Part shown: positions 11,189-23,170 of the stretch, in pieces
How positions within the stretch are numbered: the first letter of the stretch is position 1
Layout: every line of letters starts with the position of its first letter
NCBI RefSeq assembly: GCF_048544455.1
Contig: NC_133534.1
Coordinates: forward strand, 88,007,637-88,071,636
Source: Silene latifolia
Taxonomy: Eukaryota > Streptophyta > Magnoliopsida > Caryophyllales > Caryophyllaceae
Direction: 5' to 3'
Length of the DNA stretch: 64,000 bases
Position numbers and translations under genes: made by a program
The notes under the pieces: model-generated
What the model was told of the DNA's origin: nothing
Databases searched by the model: none
The model's input: only the letters and a program-made list of their open reading frames with translations

Positions 11189-14176
11189 ATGCCAAGGTCA
11201 AACAGGTTGGAGTTAGTTTCAGCTGATTCTGAACCAGAGAAGCTGTTCAGGCACAGACTCCGTCTGCAAAGAGAATCACGAAAGGAAGCCTTGAGTACTT
11301 TCGAACCCGAACTTCAACATTTCCTTTTTACAGAAAATTCATCTTTTGAAGAAGACACTTTCAGTTTTGTAAACCAACTAGTAAAGATGCCGAATAATGC
11401 TAGTCATTCGGAGACTAAAGCATCATCTATTCCAAAAGGTTTCAATCTCCAGACTGAGGATGGGAATACATTTGACATCTGTCCTTCCTATATCAATCTG
11501 GTAGAGAGAAATCTCTTTAGAGGTGTGGCAGGTGAAGACCCCAGGAAGCATATGGAGGTCTTTACGGACTACTTTTCTAGTATCCCCGCCACAAAGGGGG
11601 TAACTCAAGACAAGATTAAGGAGGTTCTGTTTCCTTTTTCTTTGACTGACTCAGCCAGGGAGTGGCTGACTGATTTTGACCGCACAGCCGCGGGAGTCAC
11701 AGACTGGGAGACCCTTGGTCTTGCTTTTTATAAGAGATATTTCCCTCAGCAGCGCACTAATCAACTGAGGGCCAAGATTACAAGTTTCAAACAGGCACCG
11801 GATGAAACTTTCTATGAAGCGTGGCGCCGTTTCAAGAGGTTGGTGAGGTCTACTCCTCACCATGGTTTTGATCCGTGGTTCCTGTCCAATCAGTACTACA
11901 ATGGGCTATACGATGATCATAGAGCCATACTTGATGCATCATCTAACGGAAGATTCTAAAAGAACACTGACGATGATAAGGGATGGGCCCTTATTGAAGA
12001 GATGGCGACCCACTGTGCTAAGTATGGAAACCCGAGGGATGGTATTAGAACAATTCATGCAGTCGATAAGCAAGTTGTAGCTCAGCTGGAAGCCATGAAT
12101 GCTAGATTTGATAAGTTGGAGTAATATTCTGCTGGGGAGCCTCAAGCGGTCCATTTGCTTACTAGAGGGGAGACTGTCACATGTGAGAGGTGTGGGAGCA
12201 ACGACGGTCACACTGCTGTTGGCTGTCTTACGGAGAAGGAACATGTCCTTGCTTTTCAACAATACAGGCAAGAAGGGGGTTCCTATTATAACAACCAAGG
12301 GGCAGTCCATCCCAATTTGAGGTGGACAAGTCAAAATGTGCTCAATCCTACCCCTCCTCCTCCGCAGCAGCAGCCATATGTCCCTCCTCATATGGCTCAA
12401 CAAGGTTTTCAGAAGCCTCCTTCCTTTCCTACACCTAATCAAGGTGCATCATCCTCTGGTGGGGTAAGTGAGCTAGTTGAGTTGAAGACGATGTTGCAGT
12501 CTTTGACAAAGCAGTGGTAGCTAAGTGATCAATTAAAAGATGCATATATCAAGGCACTTGAAACTCAAGTTGCCCAGTTAGCCGCGAACCAGTCCATAAG
12601 GAAACCGGGACATTTACCGTCACAAGCCGATAAGAATCCACATGAGACGGTGAATTTAGTTAATTTGAGGAGCGGTTATTCATATGAAGGACCGAAATCA
12701 GACCCGGGGAAGGTAATTACTGCTGATGAACAGTGTTTTGTCGAAGAAAAAGAGCTGACGACAAACAAAGTACTCGATCGACTAATTTCTGGAAGTCGAT
12801 CGAGTAAAACTGCTGAAAAAAGGACTCGATCGAGTGGAATTTCTACTCGATCGAGTGAACAGGAAAAAGAAGAGCTCGATCGAGTAAATAAAACTGCTCA
12901 ATCGAGTGAATATGCTGAAGAATCTGCTCGATCGAATGACATTTTTGGTCGATCGAGTAATGCCGATAATGAACAGCTCGATCGAGAGCCTGCTAGTGCT
13001 CGATCAAGTGAAGTATCACCTGAAAGACTTCGTTCAAAAGGAAAGAAGTCTCGTTCGAAGGATTTAGAGCTTGATCCGGGTGATACATTGGAAGAGAGGA
13101 ACAAGGGACTCGAGATACCTATCACGGTACCCTTCCCGAGGCATTTGCAGAGTACTAAGGCTAATCAACAATTCGGCAAATTGCCGAACTCCTGAAAAGC
13201 TTGCAGGTCACTGTGCCATTCGCTGAATTGCTGACACAGGTACCCTCTTACCTTAAATTTATGAAAGAAATTTTATCGCGTAAGAGGTACATTAATGGCC
13301 ATGAGACGGTAGCTTTGACCGAGGTAGGGACTGCCCTAGTTCAAAATAAGTTACCTCCTAAACAGTCAGACCCGGGTAGTTTTTCGATCCGTGTCATATT
13401 GGTACCCATTTGATTGATAACGCGTTATGCGATCTTGGCGCTAGCGGGAGTGTCTTACCGCTGTCTCTGGCTAAGAGACTTGGTTTGACCAAGTTTAATT
13501 GCACAAATATGACTGTTTAGATGGCCGACTGTAGTATATCACGGCCACTAGGTGTCATAGAAGACATACCTGTTACGATCGGGAGGTTCTTCATTCCCGT
13601 TGACTTCGTTGTACTTGACATCCCCGAAGATACACATACCCCTATCATTTTAGGGAGACCATTTTTATTTACTGCCCGTGCAGTGATAGACGTCGGTGGC
13701 AAGACATTGACCTTTCAGGTTGGGGAGGAGGAATTGACATTCCATCAGTCCAAGTTCCGAAGGGCTCCCATGCAAGCTCAGCCTTGCAATGCCCTCTCTT
13801 CTATTGACCCTCCTATTGAAACTCCAAATTAAAATTTGGAATATTGTGCTGCTATTGTGACCCCTCCGCATCAGGTTGAGGGCAAAAAGGAGTAAAGTTC
13901 GTCTGTTTTCCTTGCTGCAGGTACAGATGAAGGTAAAGCAGGAGCTGTCAAAGGTTATTGTGCAATTAATGTCAGTCAAAGTGGGAGCAATGATGTTAAA
14001 GATGGTGAGAACGAAGTAAGGACAAGAAGAGTTCGCGCGTATGTGGACATCAACTATTCTCCTCCTAAGGATTCAAGTTCGAGCTCATGGAAATTGAAGA
14101 GGACGATTAATGTTGATGAGGTGACGTCCTCCAGTCAGGAGCCCTCCAAGGGGCTACTGAATTGCTTTGAGAAATG
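11189..14176 (+). pseudogene. Athila-like gag and aspartic protease
   Basis: The first ATG is at 11189. Gag capsid region: DPRKHMEVFTDYF, FPFSLTDSAREWLTDF, FYKRYFPQQRTNQLRAKI, FYEAWRRFKRLVRSTPHHG. A zinc knuckle CERCGSNDGHTAVGC (CX2CX5HX4C) is at 12182-12226, followed by a Pro/Gln-rich stretch. The palindrome-coded RSS/LDR segment comes next (12771-13010). The protease has the active-site motif LCDLGASGSVLPL and the downstream PIILGRPFL block (about 13640). Stops: 11957, 12122, 12518 and 13518-13520 (TAG just before an ATG). Frameshifts: near 13185 and 13390. The frame closes at 14176 with no reverse transcriptase after it. Decayed but well recognisable. Confidence 0.85.
12771..13010 (+). repeat. 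CTCGATCGAGT palindromes inside the gag frame
   Basis: About ten exact or slightly changed copies, starting near 12772, 12794, 12823, 12843, 12873, 12896, 12926, 12946, 12976 and 12998. Spacing is mostly 20-30 bases. Depending on phase they translate as TRSS/ARSS or LDR, so the frame stays open through the array. The same motif occurs in the LTRs and the spacer of this element. Confidence 0.85.
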
Positions 14177-15388
14177 AGCGGGGAAATGCCCCGTGTACCA
14201 ATTTGTATAAACAATTTTTAATTTCCGTCGGACTTGTTTATTGCTTTTAATTAGGACAATTAGAATTTAGACATTTTAGTATAGATTAGAAGACTATAGA
14301 CTGTTACTTTTCGTATTTGGTATTTTGGGATATTTTTGCGAGGGTTTTTATGCAGGTTTGGGGAATTTTACGCAAATTCAAGAGCTTACACGAGGAAAAG
14401 AGCTCGATCGAGTACTTTTTGTACTAGATCGAGTGGAATTTGTTCGATCGAATGGTTTCCAGTTACTCGATCGACAAAAGCTGAAAAGGAGAGTTCTCGA
14501 TCGAGTAACGTTTTACTCGATCGAGTGGATTAATACAAGAAGTTCTCGATCGAGCAGTTCTAAACCACTCGATCGAGTGAAAGTTGAAATTGCACGCAGG
14601 GAGTCCCTTTCAATTCTTTATTTTTCCTATTACTTCATTTTATTCCCAATTTTTCACCCCTTCTTCCTTATTTGCGATTAAAAGAACCCAAAAATCTCCA
14701 TTTTTCTTTCCCATTTGCCAAATCCACCACCTACATTTTGTTTATTGCTAATTAATCGTCCATAGCCCTCTACTTTCCCCTTGATTCGTGTTGTTTTACT
14801 CGGTCTATTAGAGGAATTAGGGTTTGCGATTTTTCGGTCAAAAAATCGCCCAATTTGCTTGTTAATCGATTAATTGCTCAATTTGTAGGTTCCTAATCAT
14901 CAAGTAAGTAATTCCTACACTTCTTTGCATTTTAATTTCTTTAATTTTGCTTTTTATGAAGTGAATTAGGAATTAGGGTTTCGATGTTCATATTAGGTCG
15001 AATTTTTCGACTATAATTTTGATTCAATGGCTAATTTGTCTTAATTGATGCTTAAATCCCATGCCTCGTTGGTTTTTACTTGTTTAATTCGAATTTTTGC
15101 GAGAAATTTGCGATTAGGGTTATATTCAGTCGAAATTATCGACTGTTAACTGGCTTTTGCTGCTGCCATTTGCTCAATTTGTCTCCATTGTTGCTTAAAT
15201 TGTTGCTTTTGTCATCTGCTACCCTTCCCTATCGCTGTTTACATGCTATCATTCGAATTTTTGAGGAAAATTATGGGAATTAGGGTTGTTAGTTGAATTT
15301 TTTCGACTATTTGGGGAAATTGTCATGCTTTTTTCACGCTGTTTAACTGCTGTTTTCTTATCAAATTCCCTTGCCCTCTTTGTTAAGG
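14177..15388 (+). other. Spacer between protease and ORF-1, with palindrome array
   Basis: Non-coding. The array at 14402-14578 has eight CTCGATCGAGT-type copies (near 14402, 14423, 14442, 14465, 14495, 14514, 14543 and 14567). The rest is AT-rich with repeated TTAGGGTTT/TTCGACT phrases (14810-15310), which look like leader or intron sequence before ORF-1. In autonomous Athila elements this place would hold reverse transcriptase and integrase; none is seen. Confidence 0.75.
14402..14578. repeat. ACTCGATCGAGT array in the pre-ORF-1 spacer
   Basis: Eight copies in 177 bases, at least two of them (14514, 14567) perfect 12-base palindromes. Apparent ORFs across it are only translations of the motif (LDR and RSS). 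Confidence 0.85.
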
Positions 15389-17291
15389 ATGGATTCTAGC
15401 TCTGTGCCCTCCACTACCTCGTCTTCTAGCCCTGATGTCACCACCGCCTCCACTTCTATTAGTACCGCAGCCCCCGTGTTCTTAGTCTCTACTGCTGGTA
15501 CTATTCTTACGCCTGCTAGCACTGCTGCTAGCCCTATTTCAGCTGCCACCTCAGTCACAACCACTACTACTGCTAGCACTGCTGCTAGCCTTTCTTCCTC
15601 AGTGGCGGTCACAGCTGCAGCCACAGCCTCTACTTCAACCACGACGAGCACACCTGTGGTGGACTCACCCGCAGTCGCAGCTGCTTTACGGGCGGCTCTA
15701 GTTCCTCGTATCGTCAGTGGACGGTCTTCTACTTCAGGTTCTAGAGTCCGGGGTCGCGGTCGTGGTCGTGCTACACCTGCTGTTGGGTGTGTTATGATCC
15801 GAGTGGACGACACTCTTAACTCCAACCCTGAGTACCCGCATGTAACTTTTATTAATGGTATTCATCGTGAGAGGTTTTATAACTTGGTTGACTGTGACTT
15901 TCTCCCTACGCGCTTTCTTTGTCGTACGTCACTTCAGAGGCTTGGCTTCTACGAGCCAATTTGTGACCATTTACGGGGCACGGGGATGGCTGGACTCATT
16001 ACTATGAGTGGCCACACTTTTAGGGAGCTGAGCCTTGAGTTCTTCAGCTCCTTCACCTTCTCCTCAGGGGCACACGACGCTGTCCCTACTAGTCTTTCTG
16101 TGTCCTTCCGGTTGTATAACCGGACCTTTTCCATGACACTTGAGGAGTTTGGTACCCGACTCGGCCTTTCCTTTACGGGCACCACTGTTGCCCCTAGGAA
16201 GGTCATTAGTCTTCTTTGGCGGGCTTTGGCAAAGACCCTTTTCACGAGCGAAAGCTCGCTCAGGTCCACCTACCCCCCGCCCGTTACTTTCTTAGACTGA
16301 TGGGGAGCACTATTTTTGGCCGGAAGGACCCAAACAACATCAACAACAATGAGCTCTCCATCTTAGGCGGTACCTGAAAATCGACGGCTAGGGTCCCTTT
16401 ACCCTCAACATCGCTTTTCTGACCGCCAAGTACTTCCAGGCTCAGGGAGAGAAGCTCATGGGCACTATCGTCTGCGGTGGAATAGCCACCTTTCTTGCCC
16501 ATTCTCTCCTCACCGTCTTGCCTCGTCACTTACCTTACATAAACGGTGATAGGTATCTGAGCCTAAATGCCATGCACTCTTAGACTTGGCTGACCACAGA
16601 CTACCGGACATGGAAGATCGATGGTTCCTTATCCGTGGACCTTCCTTGTGACACCCTGCCTCGTCTAGCCCCTTTGCCTACTGTTGCATGGGGCGCCCGA
16701 CCACCACCTCTACCTCAGTACCACCTCCAGGTCCGCCCACCTACTACTTTACCCGCCGCTATGAAGCGGCGTAGACTTGACACCGGAGACGGATCCACAC
16801 CTTCTGGGAGTGTCCAGCCTTCCACAACTACTCCCATCCCGACCCCTACTCCTACTCCTACTCCTACTCCCGCACCCGCCGACTAGACACAGACACAGCT
16901 GGTCCTACCGGCTAATTTTGTACCTCCTCCACCCTTTGAGGCGTCCTCGGTCATGGACCAAGGGCGCCGTGACAGTTTGTTAGTTGAGATTGCAGAGAGA
17001 CAGGCTCATATGGAGCGGGACATAGCTTTGACTCTATTCCCTCTGTACAAGTATAACTTGAGACGACACCGTCCGATCCCAGAGGGTTGGCCACACCCTT
17101 CCTTTTACCGGTACCCAGCTGAGCGGTACCCGGAGTCTGCTATTCAGGAGGCGGAGGACGACGAGGACCCGGCGGCGGTGGCGGAGAGAGCTCGAGCTGA
17201 GCAGAGGAGAAGAAGAGAGAAGGAGGTAGATCCGGACTTCACGGTGACGGTGGAGGACGTTCGTGACAATGAAGAGGAGGCTGACGAGTAG
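15389..17291 (+). pseudogene. ATHILA ORF-1-type protein
   Basis: Start ATG at 15389. An N-terminal low-complexity Ser/Thr/Ala region (about 100 residues) is followed by an Arg/Gly-rich patch (RVRGRGRGRAT). The ORF-1 domain then reads YPHVTFINGIHRERFYNL, FLPTRFLCRTSL and FRLYNRTFSMTLEEFGTRLG. Frameshifts near 16290 and 16370 and a stop near 16581 break it; fragments continue (IFGRKDPNNINNN, KLMGTIVCGGIATFLAH) to a Pro/Thr-rich then acidic tail ending at 17291. The function of this family is not established. It matches the - strand ORF-1 of element 2 in plan and position. Confidence 0.75.
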
Positions 17292-19006
17292 CTGCTGGTC
17301 TACTCACTTCCCTAGTTTTCGGGCTGGTTTGGGAAAGTTCGTGTTTTGTATGTTTATTCTCGCTTATTTATTTATTTTGTCTCCTTTTAATTTTATTGTT
17401 TTTCATTCTTTATTTGTTGTATATTCCCGTTCCCCTGTATATATCTGCTGGTGTATGCTGGAGGACAACGAGGGCGTTGTCCGTTTTGGTTTGGAGAGGG
17501 TATTGCATCCGTTTGAGTCTGCATTTGCATTTGTTCTGCATTCATGTATCTATTTTTCATCTTGCATTCGTATTTATTTCATTAAAATTCAACAAAACAA
17601 AAAAACCAAAAAAAAAAAAATTAGGAAAACTTCAAAAAAATCAAAAATATTCACGTTTATTTTTGCATATAGGTTGAGTCGGAACGGTTGAATTCCGTGA
17701 TGATATTGCACTATAACTTATCATTTTAATTGAGCCTTGCACTTTCGTTGACGGTTATTAGCGTTGTCATACGCATAATCTACGAGTTTTTGTTTAAATA
17801 TAGCAGACTGTTTAGACTTGACCACATAAATTGGCAACCTACTTTACAATTTCTGAGGTTTAGAGCCCATAACTGGTGACATTCATGGCCAGTTCATTAG
17901 GAATTGAGAGCATTACTCCTTGTATAGCATGTTCATCATTTTTGCACTTTTATGACATTCGATTTCTTGTCAAATGCACACATTCGGGTTTGTGGTCGGT
18001 GTCACATGCGGGGAGGTTCTTGCAAATTTTTCCCTTTTTCTTATATTTTTCACCCATTTAGCTCCACTTAAGCCAAAACTTGCCCTTTTTGACCCATTAG
18101 CTACATCCCAAACTGAGCCTGCCTAGTCAAGCTAGTTTAGCATGTCTTTTGTGGTATATTTTTTCCTTCTGCAGTTTAGCTCGTGTGTATATGATTGGAG
18201 TTGGTGGAAATTAAAGAAAGGAGAAAAAGAAAGAAAAAAAAAGTTGAAATTGAAAAAAAAAAGAAAGAAAAAAGTGAAAAGAAAAAAAATGAAAAAAAAG
18301 AAGAAATCACGTTTACAGTGAAGAACCAAAGAGAAAAGTTTCAAAAATATTGAGTTGGTTTGCTTTTTTATTCCGTCTGTATTCACTTTTATCTCGTGAC
18401 GGTCTCACTCCTCCATTTTATTCCATATTTTTGAGAACATGATGTATGTGATTAGTGAGTAGTGTGCCAAATGAAGGGAACTTGTACTTTATTTTTCAGT
18501 CGGTTGAGATTTGGACGGCCTTATATGGTCCTGTTAGGAACTAGCATGACGCTTTTACCTCCACATTACCATAACTTGTTTTGCCCTTTCTCACCTGAAC
18601 CTCAGTATTCCCATATCATTTGTAAGCCCTCGGCTGTGACGGACATTATTGGTTGGAGTGTGTGCATTAATACTTGAATCGTCTTTATTTTTGTTGCATG
18701 CATGCTATGTAGGTCGCAGTTAGGTGAATGACTATTTCTCTTTCTCTCTTTCACATATATTATTCACCCTTTGCTGCATGAGAGAAGAGTGACCATGTGA
18801 GAGTCCGATTTTGTTGGTCTTGCAAGGTCGAGAGGTTGGCTATATTTCTGAACAGCTTATAACTCGTTTGCGTATTGACTGCATAGCTATAACTGTTAAT
18901 TTTTGTTGCATTAAATTGGTTTAAGTAGACAAGTTAAGTTAGCTCTGAGTTTTCATTTCCGTTCTATTAGTTTCATTTTTGTTTACTCGAGGACGAGTAA
19001 AGGTTC
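17292..19006 (+). other. 3' untranslated region of Athila-like element 1
   Basis: No coding region. It has a poly-A-rich patch (about 17595-17650), a homopurine stretch at about 18210-18310 made of A and G with few exceptions, and an AT-rich end. The - strand element has a comparable low-complexity patch near 51940-52010. Confidence 0.7.
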
Positions 19007-19020
19007 GGTTTGGGGAGATT
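19003..19020 (+). other. Polypurine tract before the 3' LTR
   Basis: GGTTTGGGGAGATT directly precedes the LTR. The preceding context (GGACGAGTAAAGGTTCGG) is nearly the same in the second Athila-like element, which supports it as a functional priming region. Confidence 0.75.
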
Positions 19021-20424
19021 TGATACGTGCATTTTGTATAGTCTTTTTAGCCTATTTTAGCACGTATTTCCATGTACTTTCGTACTGTTTATATTGCATT
19101 TTGCCCCGAATTGGCTACTTTGGTTCGTTTTGTCCGTTTTGCAGGAATGAACGTAAAAGTAGTGGAATCGTACCATTCTCGTCCTTTTTGCATGCATTTT
19201 GAGGAGACGGGATTTTTCAGAGTGAGATATTGCATTGGGATGCGTGAAGGAACGGTTTACGAGGCAGTCGATCACGAGTTGGAAATATACCGCAAAAGAC
19301 ATGCTAAACTATAGCTGAGAATGGTCGATCGAGTAATATTTTACTCGATCAAGAAGCGTTGGAATTAGAGGTTACTCGATCGAGTAACAGTTCTACTCGA
19401 TCGAGTAGATTATCTGGAGAAATGCTCGATCGAGTGGTTTCAGACTACTCAATCGAGTGATTTTGGCTTTCATGGGCTTTAATTAGTCCGTGAACGTGTT
19501 TTAGCTTATGGACTTAGTTAATTTTCTATTTAAAAGCAGCATAACTAGGTCATTAGGATCTAATCTATTCTATTAAGTTTTATCCTACTTTTCATCTTTG
19601 ACAAAAAAGATTGCGTTGCTCTTTTCCTTTCACTGTAACTTTTCTTTCGGGGTTATTTAGCTTGGATTTGTTTGTTCTTTACGCCGGATTATTGCGATTA
19701 TAATCTCTTCCTCCCTTTTAATATTAATCTCTCTTTTATTCATCTTAATTACCTGTTTTGCTCTCTCTTAATTTCTGCCCTAATCTTTGTTTATGCATTT
19801 TAATTGCTATTTCATCATGCTTTACATTAGTTATTTCAATATTGTTATTATTAACAACATTAGCGATATGAGTAGCTAAATCATTTCATGTTGGGATTAG
19901 GGGATCTACGGTAAAAATGTGACGATGTAGTAAATAGGTTATATGAATTAATGGTGAGACTCTGTCCCCATAGCAATATAACTGTAGATACCGACATAGT
20001 TGAGTGCACGCTTCTAAGTCACCCTTTTAACCTGGTTAAATTTAATCCTGGATCAGAAGATTGGACTAAATAGACCTGCTATGAACAATAGACTACCCTG
20101 ACGAGGACGGAAGTTATGTTAGTGGGAATCTAGGGTAGAAAGTGGACCGGAAGGACCTTTCCATATCCGTCTCGCAGTAGTTTATCTAAGTTGTTTATAG
20201 TTGAGTCACTGGACTACCGTAGTGAACAGAAATCCTGACATGTCCCCTCTCTATCGATAGTTTAATCTCATTTTCTACCTTTATCGCTCTTTCCTTGCTT
20301 CTCTTCCTTTACATTTTTAGTTTATAAAATCAATTACAACCCACCCCCCCCCCCCCACCCCCATTTGTGACCAAATAGACGGACCTTTACAGATATTTTT
20401 GATAGGTATACGACAGCCCTGTCA
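19021..20424 (+). repeat. 3' LTR of Athila-like element 1
   Basis: Starts TGATACGTGC, ends CCTGTCA. Palindromes at 19373, 19395 and 19424, with a decayed one near 19446. TATTTAAA at 19527-19534. A poly-C tract lies at about 20342-20362. It lacks about 85 bases found in the 5' LTR just before the end. Confidence 0.9.
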
Positions 20425-20546
20425 AGAACGTCCTACGTAAAATTAACTGAAAATGGTTAAACATAATTGACAAACATGATGTCAATAACTAACGAACATA
20501 TTTTCTTCAAGTTACAAAGTGTAAGCACTTAAGATATAGGAACTTT
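20425..20546 (-). other. 122-base MULE remnant between two LTR-element insertions
   Basis: It begins with the right AGAAC duplication and ends with the left ACTTT duplication. On the - strand it has an intron end (TTTTACGTAG) and the first bases of the Ulp1-like exon that continues at 9575. AAGTTACAAA near 20507 carries the MULE motif. Confidence 0.8.
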
Positions 20547-20827
20547 TGTAATACTCCATATTTTAATAATAATTTATAAGAATAATTTATGTAATTTAAT
20601 GAGTGATTAAATGACATTTCGAATAATAAATACAAGTAAGACGTTAATTAAATAATAAATTAATAATTCAAGTCGGGAATTGAGTTTGGCTAATATTTGC
20701 GCTTTGGGCCGTGTGCTATTGTTATTATGGGCCGAAACTTATTTAATTGGTACGAGTGTAATCGGGATTTATATCGGGAAATTTATAATAATATAATAAG
20801 GAGATAATAATATATAAAGGTAATTAT

Positions 20828-22114
20828 TGTTAGAAATCTATATCTCATTACATGACATATTCATATATGTTTTAATTTTAATTTAGTCATAAAATTAAAA
20901 GGTGATCTTATGCATGCAAACAATAAAATAATTAAAGAAGAAATCATCATCTCACATTGAAGACTTCGGTTTATATGGGCACAAGTGAGTTCTCCTACTC
21001 ACTTGTTCTTGAGCTTCCTTAAGTGGATGAACAAGGATTCAAGTAGAGAATCCCTCCCAAGGTATTATACCAAAGTAACAACTTAATAAAATTAATATTA
21101 TTATTACTCGAACAATATTAATTTTGTTTAAAAATTGACCCAAAATATTATTTGATCTCTCAATAATTTCGGTTAAGAGAGAAGGAGGAGGAGGAAGAAT
21201 TTATCTCACTAAAAACCTTATTTTAGATGATGAATGAATAATAATAAAACACTAGACTATATGATAGTGTAAATTAGGTAAAATAATAAGAAAAACCCAT
21301 GGTTTTTCTCATCACAAAACCGGGTGGAAGGGGGGAGGTTTTTATGCCCAATGCATGATCAAAGTGTTCTTTACAATAACCACTAGGTTTGCATGGCTAG
21401 TATTAGGTAAATCATTATGCTTACCACTCACATAATTAACATAATATTTTCCTAATCCTCCCATTACTTCGGTTAACATTGATAAAATGGACTCTATTTT
21501 ATCTTATTCAAATTGTCAATTTGTCATATGTCACAAGTCACATGTCACATATCACATAAAATTGTTATGTATTTTTAACATATTAAAAGTGAACGCATTT
21601 ATAAAAATACGTCATATACAAAAATCGACTTAGTAATTCATAATTACTTATACCAAAATATTTTACCAATTATAAATCACAACATCTTGTATTTATAATA
21701 ATTTATTCATTCAAATGCAATTGTTCCCTTAAACAATAATTTCATCTAAGTAATAAAACAATTCGATTATTTAGACCGTATCTAATTTAATCAAATTACA
21801 ATGAGACACGTAAATTTTAATTCCAAATCGTCCGTCAATTTTAAGTAATTTAATTAACCCGTATCGTTATACGATCCATTAAACGATCAATTAAGAATGT
21901 TACCCTTTAGGTATCACCTAAGGGGATCAACTGGTCACCACCGTCGCACGACAGTAATGTCAAACACTAGTCAGCCAATCATTACCGATATGTGTGGACC
22001 AGTTGACAGTAAAAATTACTTCCCAATTGTATTTTTTAAAATGAGACTTAAACATGTGATCATCATGATCAACAGTTGTGATCGCATTATTGTCGGAGGA
22101 CACATATTCCAACA
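20828..22114 (+). mobile_element. Probable Copia-type solo LTR nested in LTR 1
   Basis: Starts TGTTAGAAATC and ends TTCCAACA, the usual form of many Copia LTRs. It is absent from the equivalent point of LTR 2 (near 27065), where AATTATAATTATAA is continuous. The flanks show an imperfect target duplication (ATTAT and CTTAT). 1287 bases, no internal region, so either a solo LTR or a remnant. Its short ORFs are not convincing. Confidence 0.7.
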
Positions 22115-22549
22115 CTTATAATTATAATAATAATAATAAAATTATGGCAATAATTAATTAGTAAGTATTATATGAGGAAATCATAGTTACGGTAAGGTTA
22201 ATAATATGTGATAATAATAATGATATAATTATAATGACAATTACTATACTAATTAGAATAAGGTAAGGTACATAGTTTCCTAATTGACCTCGTATTCTCT
22301 AAATCTTACACTATAAATACCACCTTAAATCTGAGAAATAATTCATAAATTAAAAGAAAGAACTTTAGGAGACGGAAGAAGAAGGAATTAACATAAATCA
22401 ATTAATCAACTCGAGCTAATTATTCATCTTAAATCGGTTTATATTCTTTTCATGCAATCATCTTTAGATCGATAATATGACTTCTATAGACCACCATAGG
22501 ACTCAGGAATTGGACCTATAGCTACATTGGACTGCAAAGTTTCTGACCA

Positions 22550-23170
22550 TACTATTGTTGACCGTCTTTGACTGTGGTAAAGTGGTGTTTGGGGCGGCTA
22601 AAGGTGATTGGTCATGTGGTATTGCGGGTTAGGTCGTGGGTGATTATAGTGGGTAATTGAACCCATAATTGGCTATGTCGTGACCTGGGTATAGAGGGGT
22701 TATGTTGGGGTGGTTGAGTCGACCACTTTGGTGGTGTTGGTGTGGCGGTAGGTGGCGGCTGGCGTTGGTGGTGGCGGTAAACAGGGGAGAGCAGAGGAGT
22801 TTGTCGCGGCTGTCTTAAGACGGGCTTTGTGGCCATGTTTGTGACTGTACGGGGGATTTGGTACCACCAACGGAACCATCGTGGGTCAAAGGTGACAATG
22901 GTGGTGGCTGGAGGTGGTAAGGCTGGGTGTAGTTGTCGGGGTCGGCTTGTTTTGGGACACGGGTTGAGGGGAATGCTGTTGGTGTCGTGTGTTAGGGCGT
23001 GGGTTTGTGGGTTGTTGGTGGTGGTTTAGCTGGTAGGTAGGGACGAGTTGGATGCGTGGGGTTGCAGGCTAGGGGTGGCGAGGTAGGTTGGTGGTTGTGG
23101 TGGTGTGTGGTGTCGGTTTGGAGGGTGGTTATGGGGGGAGGTTGAACACGGTTTACACGGTGTATAGTGG
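22550..23170 (+). other. G/T-rich block in the LTR
   Basis: Long run of GGTGG, GTTGG and GGGG units on the + strand, with little C. The same block is in LTR 2 at about 27500-28120. It lies downstream of the TATA box and so would be in the transcript. Short ORFs in it differ between the two copies. Confidence 0.6.

Larger units (their letters stand above)
9576..20424 (+). mobile_element. Athila-like non-autonomous LTR retrotransposon 1
   Basis: A 10.8-kb Ty3/gypsy-type element inserted in the Ulp1-like gene, with a perfect 5-base target duplication AGAAC (9571-9575 and 20425-20429). Order: 5' LTR, Asp-type primer site, gag plus aspartic protease, palindrome-array spacer, ATHILA ORF-1, long untranslated region, polypurine tract, 3' LTR. 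No reverse transcriptase, RNase H or integrase motif is seen, so it would depend on an autonomous relative. LTRs differ by a few bases per 60, plus one block of about 85 bases missing from the 3' LTR, so the insertion is moderately old. Confidence 0.9.

Noticed and set aside
12771..14578. CRISPR array
   Set aside because: Repeats are 10-12 base palindromes with irregular spacing, lie in retrotransposon sequence, and the DNA is plant.
14325..14681. 118-codon + ORF rich in LDR and RSS
   Set aside because: Translation of the CTCGATCGAGT array; not a protein gene.
15361..15825. 154-codon - strand ORF
   Set aside because: Antisense of the Ser/Thr/Ala-rich start of ORF-1; its Val/Ala/Glu-rich translation is a composition effect.
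21897..22121. 74-codon + ORF in the Copia-type LTR
   Set aside because: Crosses the LTR end into flanking sequence; no domain.
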